Assembly: GCF_000226095.1 (NCBI RefSeq)
Contig: NC_016473.1
Span: 4,712,001-4,776,000, forward strand
Origin: Thermothelomyces thermophilus ATCC 42464
Lineage: Eukaryota; Ascomycota; Sordariomycetes; Sordariales; Chaetomiaceae
DNA length: 64,000 nucleotides
Reading direction: 5' to 3'
Part shown: positions 55,334 through 64,000 of the stretch, piece after piece
Layout of the letters: every line of letters starts with the position of its first letter
Position numbering within the stretch: position 1 is the first letter of the stretch
Translations under genes and position numbers: made by a program
The notes under the pieces: generated by a model
What the model saw: only the letters and a program-made list of their open reading frames with translations
Told to the model about the DNA's origin: nothing
Database searches by the model: none

Positions 55334-57276
55334 TCAAGAAACTCGCTGCCTCTTCGCCTCCGGTCCGATGCCAGGCCCCCCACCGCCTCCATTCCCCCCG
55401 GCGGCCCCGAGGGCACGATTACTCGGCACATCCGCTAACGGCACCCTTCCTGCAGTAGTTGTGGTGCCGCCATTCCCGTTTGCAACCCCAGCGCCGGCCC
55501 CGTTCGCCGTATCTGCCCCCGCAGCAGGCCTCTTGACGGTCAACGGCCGGAATTGACCGCGATTCCCCAGCGGGCTGGACGAAATGGGCGCGCCGATCCT
55601 CCGCGTCTGATCAAGTTGCGGATTGACCACGTTGGCTATCTTTGGTCCAGCAGCGGGACCGGCACCGAGGCCGGGACGGCCGGGTCCAGCGGCGTTCCCG
55701 GTCCCGCCCCCCCCGGGGGCAGCCGTATTAGCAGCAAGCGAATTGTTCGAGAACGCCTCCGTCTCGTCAGACTTTCTTCCGGGTACGTGCTGACCGCTTT
55801 TACTCAACGGCTTGGTGGTTGAGTGATCGATGCCTGGCGTCCTGGGAATCGAAGGGCTTTCGAGGCGCGGATTGAAGGCCTGACCCGGCTTTGGGGTCAA
55901 CTTTCCCGTTGCCAGTGTCTCCTCCGGCAGGCCCTTAACTGCGCGGGCTGAGAAGAAGCCGACGGGTTCGTCGCCGGGTGGAGGTCCGGCGTTGTTGTTG
56001 TTGTTGTTGTTGTTATTGTTGCTGTTGCTGTTGCTGCTTTGGGGAGGCGTCATGTGAATCTGTGGTTTTTGGTTCTGATTCTGGTTCTGAATTTGGTTCT
56101 GGTTCTGGTTCTGGTTCTGGTTGGCGGCGTTGTTCCGCTGGGGTGCGGGCCGAGCCTGGTTGAACTGCTGAGGAGGCCGGCCGTTGGGAGGACCACGGTT
56201 GCCCGTCGAACCTGTGCTTGCTAACTGCTTGGCTGCTGGGTACTTAACATTGTTCCCAGCATTCCCTACTTCGTTACTGTCGTTGTCAGGAACATGCAAG
56301 TTGCTTAGCTCCGCGTCAGTCCAGTCGGGTGCATCAAAATCGTCTGGGTCACCCTCGTTGAAGTCTGCCTCGTCCAGGTCTGCAACGAAGTCAGTCAGAT
56401 CCAGCAGCACGGTCGAATGGACGCAAACACTTACCCACCAAGAAATCCTCAAAGGCCTCCAGAATCTCAACTGTCTCACGATTCAGCAGGTGCTTCTCAT
56501 CTGGGGGAATGATAATGCTCACCCTGGGGAAGTGGTGGCGGCCGCATCGGCGGGGCCGGCATCTCCTCCTTGATTGCCCCGGCTGCCGCGGGCTCCTTCT
56601 TGGCCACATAATCCGGATGTCGGTGTAGAGCATTCTCATCAAACCTGACGGGCACCGGCTTCAATTTGGTGACCTTGGATAGGTACGCCTTATCATAGAT
56701 GCAGTTGCCCAGCAAGCTGCCGAACTGACGCAGTGTCCTCTTCAATGCGTCCGTGGTACCCGCCTTCTTGGCTTTTTCGAAGGCCTGGTACTTGTTTCTG
56801 ATGTTCTCGGTGTGTCCAAACCCAAGATCCTCATGGTACGTGCCGTCGCGGAGTGTGACACGCACAATGACGGTCACCCCGATTTCGTACTTGCCCGCCC
56901 GCTCATCTTTATCGAAGTAGTCGATCTTAATATCCCGAATGGCCGATGACCACCCGTTGAAGCCAAAGACCTCGTTTGCGAGCTGTATGAGTTTCTCTGC
57001 GGTTATGTAGTGCAGTTTTTGGCCCGACGGTCCTGGGCGCGTCGAAATGTATTCGGGCCCGAGCTGCTTGTCAAGCCGGCTCTGGAGCGTGGCGATCTCT
57101 TGGGCAGTCCACTCGGAGACCCGTTGCGGAGGCGGCTCAAAGCAATTAGCAGAGCTATTGTGCTGGTCGCCTGGACTGTAGTTCAGCTTCGTCAGCCTTC
57201 ACGTCAAGTAGTTGACAAGAGACACCCAGTAACGTTCAACGGTGCAATCAAAGGGAAGGACGACGTACGCGGGCAT
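55334..57276 (-). CDS. rad52: Rad52 recombination mediator
   Basis: Rad52 anneals single strands and loads Rad51 during homologous recombination in the nucleus; the Neurospora gene is mus-11. Exons on the minus strand: 57276-57269 (8 nt, ATGCCCGC), 57175-56523, 56470-56435 and 56379-55334, giving 580 residues starting MPAPGDQHNSSAN. The conserved N-terminal ring domain spans about 15-185 (EWTAQEIATLQSRLDKQLG, GFNGWSSAIRDIKIDYFD, VTLRDGTYHEDLGFGH, DALKRTLRQFGSLLGN). Intron 2 is a 52-nt intron (GTGAGC donor, ACAG acceptor, GCTGAAT branch); splicing it restores the frame into VEILEAFEDFLVDLDEADFNEGD. The C-terminal half is disordered, with Gln/Asn-rich NQNQ repeats and an Asn tract, and ends EAKRQRVS. 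Confidence 0.93.
55990..56128 (-). repeat. Asn and Gln-Asn codon repeats in rad52
   Basis: A GTT/ATT run on the plus strand (about 55990-56032) encodes poly-Asn/Ser, and a GGTTCT hexamer repeat (about 56076-56128) encodes NQNQ repeats. Confidence 0.85.
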
Positions 57277-58236
57277 CGTGGCGAGGCTTAGAAGAGGTGT
57301 TCTCTCATTAATTCTTGCCTTACTGGCTTCAAAGAAACATGTCAGTACCCCGGCGGCGAGTCTCGGAAATTTGGCGTCGAATTTGGAGAAGATGCCGTCT
57401 CCGTGTTGGATGTTTCCTACGACCTGGAAGCTCCGACGACGCGTGTTGGATACCTACGACGCGGTCACTGCGGTGGGGCGCCTCGACTCACTACAGGCTG
57501 TCACGTGTAAGTTTACTATGGTTACCTCAGCGCCAGAGCCCCTCCGCTAACCACTGCGCTTCCCCGCACAACGCCATATTACTGATGAAGCTGCAGAGGC
57601 CCACCAACAGAGCACAGGAAGCCTCATCTCATGTCAACAGCTGACTGGCTCCATGCACGTTACGTTGAGTTGCCCCAGCCTAGGAAGAATGGATGCATTA
57701 CGGATTTCAATTCGGCGAAGACAGCACATGAACACAGTCAGGCCGCAGTACTTCCGTACTTTCAATCCTGAGATGCCGGGTGCTGCAAGCCAGAAGCAGG
57801 AGACGCCATATATCCGCAATTGTACGTGCCAGATCAAAACAAGTCAAGCAAGCAACCGCCCATACCGCCACCGAACGACGAGGGGACCAACGAGAAACCC
57901 GCTGGGGACACAAATACAGAACGAGACCGCTCCCCCTTTCAACCTCCCACCCAATGATCCCTTTTGCTGCGTAAGGGAGGGAACCTGATGATGCGACTCA
58001 AAGGATCAATACATAAGAAAACCTAGCGATGGATATCGAAGGATGAAACAAAATCAACGCCGTTGGCCAAACCCTCGGTCCCCAAAAAGTCTATGCCTCC
58101 CAGTCCCTAATGCCTCATGAAGAAATGGTAAAGATGAAAAAAAGAAAAAAGAGGAATGAGGGATCGTAATATCGTTGACGATGTTGGCGCTCAGACGAAG
58201 CAACAGCTCCCATCACATGCAATATCCACCCCCTCT
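57277..58236. other. Intergenic region, rad52 promoter and sts1 3' flank
   Basis: About 960 bp. Short open frames (up to 111 codons) have no recognisable domain. Nothing else was recognised. Confidence 0.5.
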
Positions 58237-59052
58237 CTACCAGGGACCGACACGAACAGGCGAACCGTAATTGCCGTTGATGAGCTGGTTGAGAATCGAG
58301 TTCGGATCCGACAACCCCGACGCCGGCGTGGCGTTCGCGTTGTTGCCCAGCCACGGCACCTCCGCCGCCATGGCGCTCACCGCCTGTTCCAGCTTTCCAC
58401 CTGATTGCTGATTGTGCTTGGCCAGCTTCTGGTCCCAGCCGCCCGTGTGCAAGACGAAGCCCCCTCCTCTCTTGGCTGCTTCGGAGATCACGAGCGCCCA
58501 TGCGCCCGAAATCTCGTCGTACGCATTATCCTTGTGGTGCCGATATTGTTGGCTCTCCCAGTCGGGTAGCTCGTGAATGACTTTGGTCGCGGCATCGAGA
58601 TATTGTAATGAGACGTTTGTCTGCTGTTCGACAGGCGGAAGGAACTGGGGCGTGAAATCGGAGATGGCATCGACGAGTGCGACCAGAGGTTGTTTGACCC
58701 GGAAATACGTATAATCGGAGCTAGACTCGCCAAAGGGAACGGCAGCCCGGAGTTTCTCCTGGTAATCGCCGAGAACCTGAAGCGCCGAAGCGACTGATGG
58801 CCGCGGCGCATCATTCACAACTTCCCGGCCGATATCCGGATGACGCTCGCAGAGGGTCTGGAGGACCGTGCGCAATTGTGTGTTGTCGAGGGTCTCGAGC
58901 AATCGGGGGAGCGACAGCGGGCGACCAGCTATGTCGCTGCCGCCGCGGACTTTTTTGGACGGTCGTGCGAGCTGTCTCGAAGATGTTGCTGGTGAGTTCA
59001 CTGGCGACACCGACATCTCTTCGTCGTCGGCTTTCCGCTTCCTAGAGGCCAT
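58237..59052 (-). CDS. sts1: Sts1/Cut8, nuclear proteasome tethering factor
   Basis: Sts1/Cut8 brings 26S proteasomes to the nucleus and holds them at the nuclear envelope. 271 residues from the ATG at 59052, intronless. The start MASRKRKADDEEM plus PSKKVR gives a bipartite-type NLS near the N-terminus. The family core follows: LPRLLETLDNTQLRTVLQTLCERHPDI, YFRVKQPLVALVDAISDFTPQFLPP, and HELPDWESQQYRHHKDNAYDEI. The tail LGNNANATPASG to the end is variable. The frame stays open upstream to 59277, but that part is low-complexity and the conserved basic start argues for 59052. The gene diverges from the Nop13-like gene. Confidence 0.92.
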   Translation of the reverse strand: MASRKRKADDEEMSVSPVNSPATSSRQLARPSKKVRGGSDIAGRPLSLPRLLETLDNTQLRTVLQTLCERHPDIGREVVNDAPRPSVASALQVLGDYQEKLRAAVPFGESSSDYTYFRVKQPLVALVDAISDFTPQFLPPVEQQTNVSLQYLDAATKVIHELPDWESQQYRHHKDNAYDEISGAWALVISEAAKRGGGFVLHTGGWDQKLAKHNQQSGGKLEQAVSAMAAEVPWLGNNANATPASGLSDPNSILNQLINGNYGSPVRVGPW

Positions 59053-60658
59053 GGCGTGCTGTGGGACTGTTAAGGGGTTAATAAACTCTTGTTTCCAAGT
59101 CCTGGCGTCGGGCACGATGATCGCTTCCTGCCACGCATCATGCAGCGACAGCGCCCACACGATGCAGACAGAGGTGGTGGAAATGGAGGAGAACAGGCTT
59201 ACCCGGAAGCGGAGGCGGGAGTCGGGAGGTTTCGCACTGGAGGGAGAAGGTCGGGGGCTGCGGCGACAAAAGGACATTCATTGTTCGCCAGGGCGATGAA
59301 GCGAAACCGGCGGATCAACCAACAAGCTGACAAGGCGGCGAGCGACTGTTGAGGAATTGCCAGGTTGCCCAACTCAAAGGTTCGGTTGGATGGACGAGGG
59401 TTGGAAACAACAGACAAACTTGGGGGAAGTGATGGGAAAAATGAGGAGCTGCGGCGTAACCCAGCAAAAGCCATCCAGGCTGCCCCCAGTCCGAGCTTGG
59501 CCAGTCAGGGTGTGATGTGGTTCGGGAAGCAAGAAAGTGGAACTGCACCCAGGGTGGGGAAGAAATCGCCCTCGCCCACCGCTCGTTTTTGTTTTGGGCT
59601 TCGTTGCAACGGACAGCAAGAGGGGGGCTCTAACTAACTGTAAATGGCAACGGAGTGCCTGGTGTACAGCGCAGTTACCTCCTGCATGCCGAGTGCTAGA
59701 CATCCAAAGACCCGCCACTTGCCGCCCCGGCCCCTTACACTACAATACTGTATAGGTCACTTAGAAACCGCTTCCCTGCGCCGTGCAAGCAAGCACACCG
59801 TCGGTTCGGTTGTCAACACCTCATTCGCCTATGGTCGGAAGGGAACTGGAGTTCGCCTATGGTCGGAAGGGAACTGGAGGGAAACGAGAAGCTTCAAAAG
59901 GCTGGCTGAGAGTTCGGGTAGAAATGCTCGACCCGCCTAGTCGCCGAGTATGACAACAAAGCCTGTAGAGTAGACGCCAATCATTAATCTCAACTTGGTG
60001 CGGAACGATGCCGCGTGGCAGGGCACCAAGCAGGGAGTAAGCCGGTAATGCGCAGATGAGCTGCAGACTGGGTGAATGAAATGGGTGCAATGAGTGAGAG
60101 CAACGTCAGCTCGCTTGTTAGGCCGGAGGCCCCGGCCCAAATCGTCCCAGATGCAAGCGTTACAGACGCCATGTGAGCTGGAGCTGGGACAAAGAGCTGC
60201 GCCCCGTGATCCAAGTCGAGAAGTGGGCTCCGTCCAAGCAAGCAGTTGCCGTGCAATGACCAGGTGTAAGTTACTCGAACTGGTAAGTGGATTGCGCAAA
60301 CTGTGTTCACTTTGCTTACGACCCGCTATGCCCTAAGATCAAGTCGGTACTTACGGATCTCGCTACGTCACTTCAGCGACTTCTGGTTCCGCGACAGTGG
60401 AAGTTGCACTGGCACTTTTGCCGAGTTTACAAGGAACGGCAGCCACTGACGATCGGAGCTGCCCCGCATTGCAAAATGGTTCTTGGCACCTCAGTGTACC
60501 TAGATTACGCTAAAAATGGAAGCCAAAACAATCGAAGCTTATCGCTTATCGAATAGGAAATTTTCGAGGTCTCGACTTTGCACAGGGGGAAATTGCCCGT
60601 AAAGCTCACCACACACACACTATTTACGCCAGAACCAGCTGAACCCACCGAGCACGCA
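59053..60658. promoter_or_regulatory. Divergent promoter region, sts1 / nop13-like
   Basis: 1.6 kb, containing a 28-bp tandem duplication at 59824-59879 and a short CA repeat at about 60608-60620, just upstream of the nop13-like start. No gene was recognised. Confidence 0.5.
59824..59879 (+). repeat. 28-bp perfect tandem duplication
   Basis: Two identical adjacent copies beginning TTCGCCTATGGTCGG and ending GAACTGGAG (59824-59851 and 59852-59879). Confidence 0.95.
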
Positions 60659-62212
60659 ATGGCAACCAAAGACCTTGAACAGACTGCCTCCAGGGAGCAA
60701 TCGACCGAGTCTTCTTCCAAGAAGCGCAAGTCGGCCCTTGCCGAGATCGAAGTCGACCTCTCCCTGCCTGAGCCTCCATCTAAGAAGGCCCGCCGCCTCC
60801 TCAAGAAAGGCAAGACGCTGCCCGCGAAGCCGAAAAGCGAGGACGAAGCGGAGAAGGATGATGACGAGGTCAAGGATGCCAAGGACACCGACAAGACGAA
60901 AAAGAAGAAGAAGAAGGAGCGTTCCCCTTACGGCGTTTGGATAGGGAACCTGCGCTTCTCCGTCACCAAGGCCGAGCTGCGCAAGTGGCTAGTCGACAAT
61001 TCGGGAGGAAGCATCACCGACGACCTCATCACCCGCGTGCACATGCCCACCACGAAGCAGCCCTCAGGAGGACCGGGCCCCAAGAAAGCGCCCGAGAACC
61101 GCGGGTTTGCCTACGTCGACTTTGCGACGTTTGAGGCCAATGTTGCGGCCATTGCGCTCTCGGAAACCGAGTGGCAGGGGCGCAGGCTCCTGATCAAGGA
61201 CAGCAAGAACTTCGACGGGCGGCCAAAGAAGGAAGAGGCGCCCGCCGCGGCGGCGGATGGCAAGACCGGCAAGGGGGCAGCGTCGGCGACCGCCAACAAG
61301 AGCAGCAGCACGAAGATCTTTGTGGGTAACCTGTCTTTCAACACGACCGAGGACGACTTGTACGCCCACTTTGAGAAGTGTGGCAAGATCCGCTGGGTCA
61401 AGGTGGCCACGTTCGAAGACTCGGGCAAGTGCAAGGGATACGGCTGGGTCAACTTTGAGGACGCAGAGGCGGCGGCCTGGGCGGTCAAGGGGTTCGTCAA
61501 GGTTCGCGAACCGATCGAGACGCTGGAGGACTTTGTGGACGAGGACGAGAACGAGAAGGCCTCAGAAAGCCCCGCCGATGACGAAGCGGAGGCAGACGGC
61601 GAGCAAGAGGTAGTAGAGCCCGAATCATCCGACGAGACCGACGATAGCTCCCAATCCAGCGACGAGTCGGATGAAGAGTCAGACGAAGAGTCAGACGAGG
61701 AGTCGGCCGAGAAGGAGGAGGAGGAGGAGGAGAAGATGGCGATGAAGAAAAAGGACGAAGAAAAGAAAAAGGAGAAAGAGAAGGAGGAGACGAAAACGAA
61801 AACGAAGACAAAAAAGGCCACCGCCGCCGCCACCACCACGACGACCAAAGAACCCGCCCGCTTCCGCACCCGCAAGTGGTGGGTCAACCAGCTCCTGGGC
61901 CGCAACCTCAAGATCGAGCTGGCCGAGGACGACCAGACGCGCTACCACAAGCGCTTCGGCAAGGCCGCGGCCAAGCGCCAACAACAACAACAGCAGCAGC
62001 AGCAGCAGCAGCACCAAGACAGCAGCAAGAGCAAGAAGAAGTCCGGGCAGGGAGGAAAGCGGGCCAACGGGGAGCAACAACAGGAGGGAGGCGGCGGCGG
62101 AGGGGAGCCCAAGGGGGAGAAGAAGGACATCAACTACCAGACCGACATCAGCGTCGCTCGTCTGACGGGCGCCGCGGTGGCGCACCAGGGGAAGAAAATC
62201 ACTTTTGATTAA
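60659..62212 (+). CDS. nop13: Nop13-like nucleolar protein with two RRMs
   Basis: Intronless, 517 residues from the ATG at 60659; the frame is open upstream but without an ATG. The N-terminus is Lys/Glu-rich, with KKRK and KKARRLLKK nuclear/nucleolar signals. RRM1 starts near residue 92 (RNP2 VWIGNL, RNP1 RGFAYVDF) and has an insert. RRM2 starts near residue 219 (RNP2 IFVGNL, RNP1 KGYGWVNF). An acidic Ser/Asp/Glu region, a Lys/Glu run, the conserved block RFRTRKWWVNQLLGRN, a poly-Gln tract of about 11, and a Gly tract follow. The layout matches yeast Nop13, a nucleolar 90S pre-ribosome-associated protein; ribosome biogenesis is the likely role. The C-terminal NYQTDISVARLTGAAVAHQG is typical of the fungal family. 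Confidence 0.88.
   Translation: MATKDLEQTASREQSTESSSKKRKSALAEIEVDLSLPEPPSKKARRLLKKGKTLPAKPKSEDEAEKDDDEVKDAKDTDKTKKKKKKERSPYGVWIGNLRFSVTKAELRKWLVDNSGGSITDDLITRVHMPTTKQPSGGPGPKKAPENRGFAYVDFATFEANVAAIALSETEWQGRRLLIKDSKNFDGRPKKEEAPAAAADGKTGKGAASATANKSSSTKIFVGNLSFNTTEDDLYAHFEKCGKIRWVKVATFEDSGKCKGYGWVNFEDAEAAAWAVKGFVKVREPIETLEDFVDEDENEKASESPADDEAEADGEQEVVEPESSDETDDSSQSSDESDEESDEESDEESAEKEEEEEEKMAMKKKDEEKKKEKEKEETKTKTKTKKATAAATTTTTKEPARFRTRKWWVNQLLGRNLKIELAEDDQTRYHKRFGKAAAKRQQQQQQQQQQQHQDSSKSKKKSGQGGKRANGEQQQEGGGGGGEPKGEKKDINYQTDISVARLTGAAVAHQGKKITFD
61980..62012 (+). repeat. CAA/CAG run encoding poly-Gln in nop13-like gene
   Basis: About eleven consecutive Gln codons, mixing CAA and CAG. Confidence 0.85.
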
Positions 62213-63132
62213 GACTCTAGCGTTCAGGGACATGCGGGAAAAGGGAGGGGGGGGGGGGGGGGGGATTGCAAGCTCGTTGTATAGTCTGTCTAACTTTGTT
62301 CGTGTTGGGGAAACTCGCTTGGCGAAAACATCCATCAACGTGCATGTGTTACGGTATCTATACGGAATCCAGCAGGACCCAGCAGATAAAACACATTCGC
62401 AAATGGAGCGTGAGGTACCAGCTCGCTCCTTCATCGACGCTTCACCTCTTCAATCCCCATGCGGATTTCCGTGGTACTGTACAGTGGCGCCAGATACCCT
62501 ACACTCGGAAACAGGTCCGTTGCCGTGACATTGCGAGAGCAACAGCTCGCCGTGCCACACTTGGTATCGAAACATCTGGCCATCTGTTACATGCCACGGG
62601 GTACTTGTGGTGGAAAGCACGCTCAGACTTCCGATTCACTTGACCTACGGCCTAGCTAAGCTAGAAACGAATACCAATCTGAGCAGGACATGCCGAGGCA
62701 AGTCGATATGGAAAGGAGAGAGAGTAAAGGAAAGCAGATTCGTAGATGACGGAGCTGGCCCGATTCTCCTCATTAGAGAAGAAACTTGTCGAGGGAGTTT
62801 GGCTTGGCGGTAGCTGGTCCAGGCATTCTCCCGAGCCCGGCGGGCTGTAGCTAGAGGACTGACCAGCCGCGATTCCGAGGCGTGCTTACCGCGCGGGCCA
62901 ATGCCCCGGGGGTTGGATAGATGTACTGCTCTGTCAGGTCAAGACGAAGAGGCGAGATATCCGGCAAGTGGAGACTCCTCGGGAACAAGGGAGGATAATC
63001 AAAGAAAACCAGCGAATCATGACAATCCCCCAAACCACCAAAGATCCAACCAAAAACAAATAAACCCGATTCAAAAGTTCCAGTAACCCATATATATTTA
63101 CCCCGCGTACGCCGGCAGCTGGCGAGCCCTCT
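62213..63132. other. Convergent 3' flank, nop13-like and nbr1
   Basis: A G-run of about 15 lies at 62249-62263, just after the nop13-like stop. No gene was recognised in the remaining 900 bp. Confidence 0.5.
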
Positions 63133-64000
63133 TTACTTCTGCTTAGGGCGGCTAGGGAGGTTGAACTCCTCGTCCGAGGCGTCGAGGACATCGTACTCCT
63201 CGTCAGTCAGAAAACCCTCGTCGGAATCGCCCTCGGCCCACTCGACATCCTCACAATCCTCGTACTCATCCTCGAGACCGGAGACAGACTCGTCCTTGGT
63301 TTCCTCATGGACGCTGGCAACGGGCGACTCCTTCTCAAGCTTGGGGAAAATCATCTCGCTGTGCTCCATCTTGACCTCCCGCTCAGGCTTGGCAACCTCT
63401 TTCGTCTCCTCCGCCACCTTCACGGGTTCGGCATCAGTAGACGTCGTCGTCGTCGTCGGCTGCGGCGGCGGCGGCGGCGGCAGGGTGACTCTGGGCTTCT
63501 CGACGACAATGTCGCACCAGAGACGATGACCGAACCTGTGGCCGTCCTTGGTAGTCAGGCGCCAGTTCGACACGAACCTGCCGCTGCGCGAAGGAGTTCT
63601 GAGGAGCACGGTGAATGGGTACTCTGCGCCGGGCTGGACGGGAGCGTAGCAGACGGTTGACTCGCAGGAGAACTCGACGTCGCGGGTTGCCGCGGGGTGG
63701 TTGGAGTCGAGGTGACCCATGTAGTCTCCGCTGACGAACTTGACGGAGCAGCCGGCGGGCCAAGCGACCTTGCCGGTGTTGCGAAGGACCCAAGTCTGCT
63801 CAAAGACGTGGTCAGGCTGGAACGTGGTGCCGTCCTGAACAGTGTCCCGAACGAAGGTGGCGGCGAGATCATCGATGGAAGCAGGCGCCTCCTCGACCGT
63901 CCTTTCCGCCTCGGGCTGCTTCTCCGCCGGCGTCTCCTCTCCGGCCTGTTCCGGCTGCTTCTCCGCCGGCGTCTCCTCTCCGGCCTGCTCCGGCTGCTTC
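63133..64000 (-). CDS. nbr1: NBR1-type selective autophagy receptor, C-terminal part
   Basis: Partial: the frame runs off the right edge, leaving 289 codons plus stop in the window. An FW (four-tryptophan) domain spans about 63500-63880: FVRDTVQDGTTFQPDH, QTWVLRNTGKVAWPAGCSV, FVSNWRLTTKDGHRFGHRLWCDI. All four Trp are present. This immunoglobulin-like domain defines NBR1; in Chaetomium thermophilum it binds cargo such as vacuolar alpha-mannosidase. Upstream, at the window edge, a 13-residue unit KQPEQAGEETPAE is repeated in tandem. The C-terminal tail is acidic, with candidate Atg8-interaction motifs FPKL and YDVL. The N-terminal PB1/ZZ parts expected in the family would lie beyond the window. 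Confidence 0.88.
   Translation of the reverse strand, partial: KQPEQAGEETPAEKQPEQAGEETPAEKQPEAERTVEEAPASIDDLAATFVRDTVQDGTTFQPDHVFEQTWVLRNTGKVAWPAGCSVKFVSGDYMGHLDSNHPAATRDVEFSCESTVCYAPVQPGAEYPFTVLLRTPSRSGRFVSNWRLTTKDGHRFGHRLWCDIVVEKPRVTLPPPPPPQPTTTTTSTDAEPVKVAEETKEVAKPEREVKMEHSEMIFPKLEKESPVASVHEETKDESVSGLEDEYEDCEDVEWAEGDSDEGFLTDEEYDVLDASDEEFNLPSRPKQK
63910..63999 (-). repeat. 39-bp tandem repeat coding KQPEQAGEETPAE
   Basis: Two full copies (63961-63999 and 63922-63960) plus a third that diverges after KQPE. The array may continue past the window edge. Confidence 0.9.

Noticed and set aside
56497-56530. 22-nt intron between GTGAGC and CCCCCAG in rad52
   Set aside because: Too short for a fungal intron; the 52-nt alternative ending at ACAG has a branch point and restores the frame.
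59053-59277. 75-codon N-terminal extension of Sts1
   Set aside because: The frame is open, but the extension is low-complexity, and the conserved basic start MASRKRKADDEEM is at 59052.
60578-60658. Upstream extension of the Nop13-like protein
   Set aside because: It would need a TTG start; the first ATG in frame is at 60659.
1-64000. tRNA genes, CRISPR arrays and transposase or polymerase genes
   Set aside because: I looked for B-box-like GGTTCRANNCC on both strands, regularly spaced repeats, and mobile-element protein motifs, and found nothing supportable.

Overview
The window looks like nuclear DNA of a filamentous ascomycete. Small (about 50-460 nt) GT-AG introns with CTRAY-type branch points, a class I chitin synthase, a LaeA-like methyltransferase, an Arp1 matching Neurospora RO-4 in length, and a single dispersed 5S rRNA gene all fit a Sordariomycete. 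A close relative of Neurospora/Chaetomium (order Sordariales) is my best guess. Coding regions are GC-rich and densely spaced, apart from one 7-kb gene-poor stretch. No transposon, provirus, CRISPR array or tRNA gene was recognised.

Layout. 1-7.7 kb: a chitin synthase (+) and a GRGGAGN-repeat DUF3602/Par32-like protein (+). 8.4-9.9 kb: Arp1/centractin (-), which diverges from a ten-exon SAM methyltransferase (+) at 11.3-13.2 kb. 13.6-14.1 kb: a small two-exon, probably mitochondrial membrane protein (-) that no single reading frame reveals. 15.6-16.9 kb: homoserine kinase (-). 18.7-24.5 kb: a 1,857-residue mostly disordered protein (-). 27.3-28.6 kb: an IFRD-family protein (-), divergent from a tail-anchored FHA protein (+) at 30.9-33.3 kb. 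33.3-40.3 kb: gene-poor, ending in a very AT-rich island. 40.3-41.5 kb: LST8 of the TOR complexes (+). 42.6-45.5 kb: a SCY1-like pseudokinase (-), divergent from a PHD-finger protein (+) at 46.8-49.4 kb. 51.25 kb: a 5S rRNA gene (+). 51.9-54.3 kb: a mitochondrial Aco2-type aconitase/homocitrate dehydratase (-). 55.3-57.3 kb: Rad52 (-). 58.2-59.1 kb: Sts1/Cut8 (-), divergent from a Nop13-like two-RRM protein (+) at 60.7-62.2 kb. The right edge holds the C-terminal part of an NBR1-type autophagy receptor (-).

The genes are mostly housekeeping and unrelated in pathway. Loose links are TOR and nitrogen signalling (LST8, Par32-like), amino-acid synthesis (homoserine kinase for threonine, Aco2 for lysine) and protein turnover (Sts1, NBR1). 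Genes were assembled from exon pieces by following frame, splice sites and family alignments from memory. Every exon total given below is divisible by three.

I found no convincing new multi-gene system. The most notable unexplained signals are a recurring intergenic TACGGAGTA motif, in one place arranged as a perfect hairpin; a 37-bp-stem foldback element at 54.8 kb; the AT-rich island at 39.7 kb; a possible in-frame acidic extension after the LST8 stop; the hidden mitochondrial microprotein; and two SUMO-interaction-like motifs beside an FHA domain.
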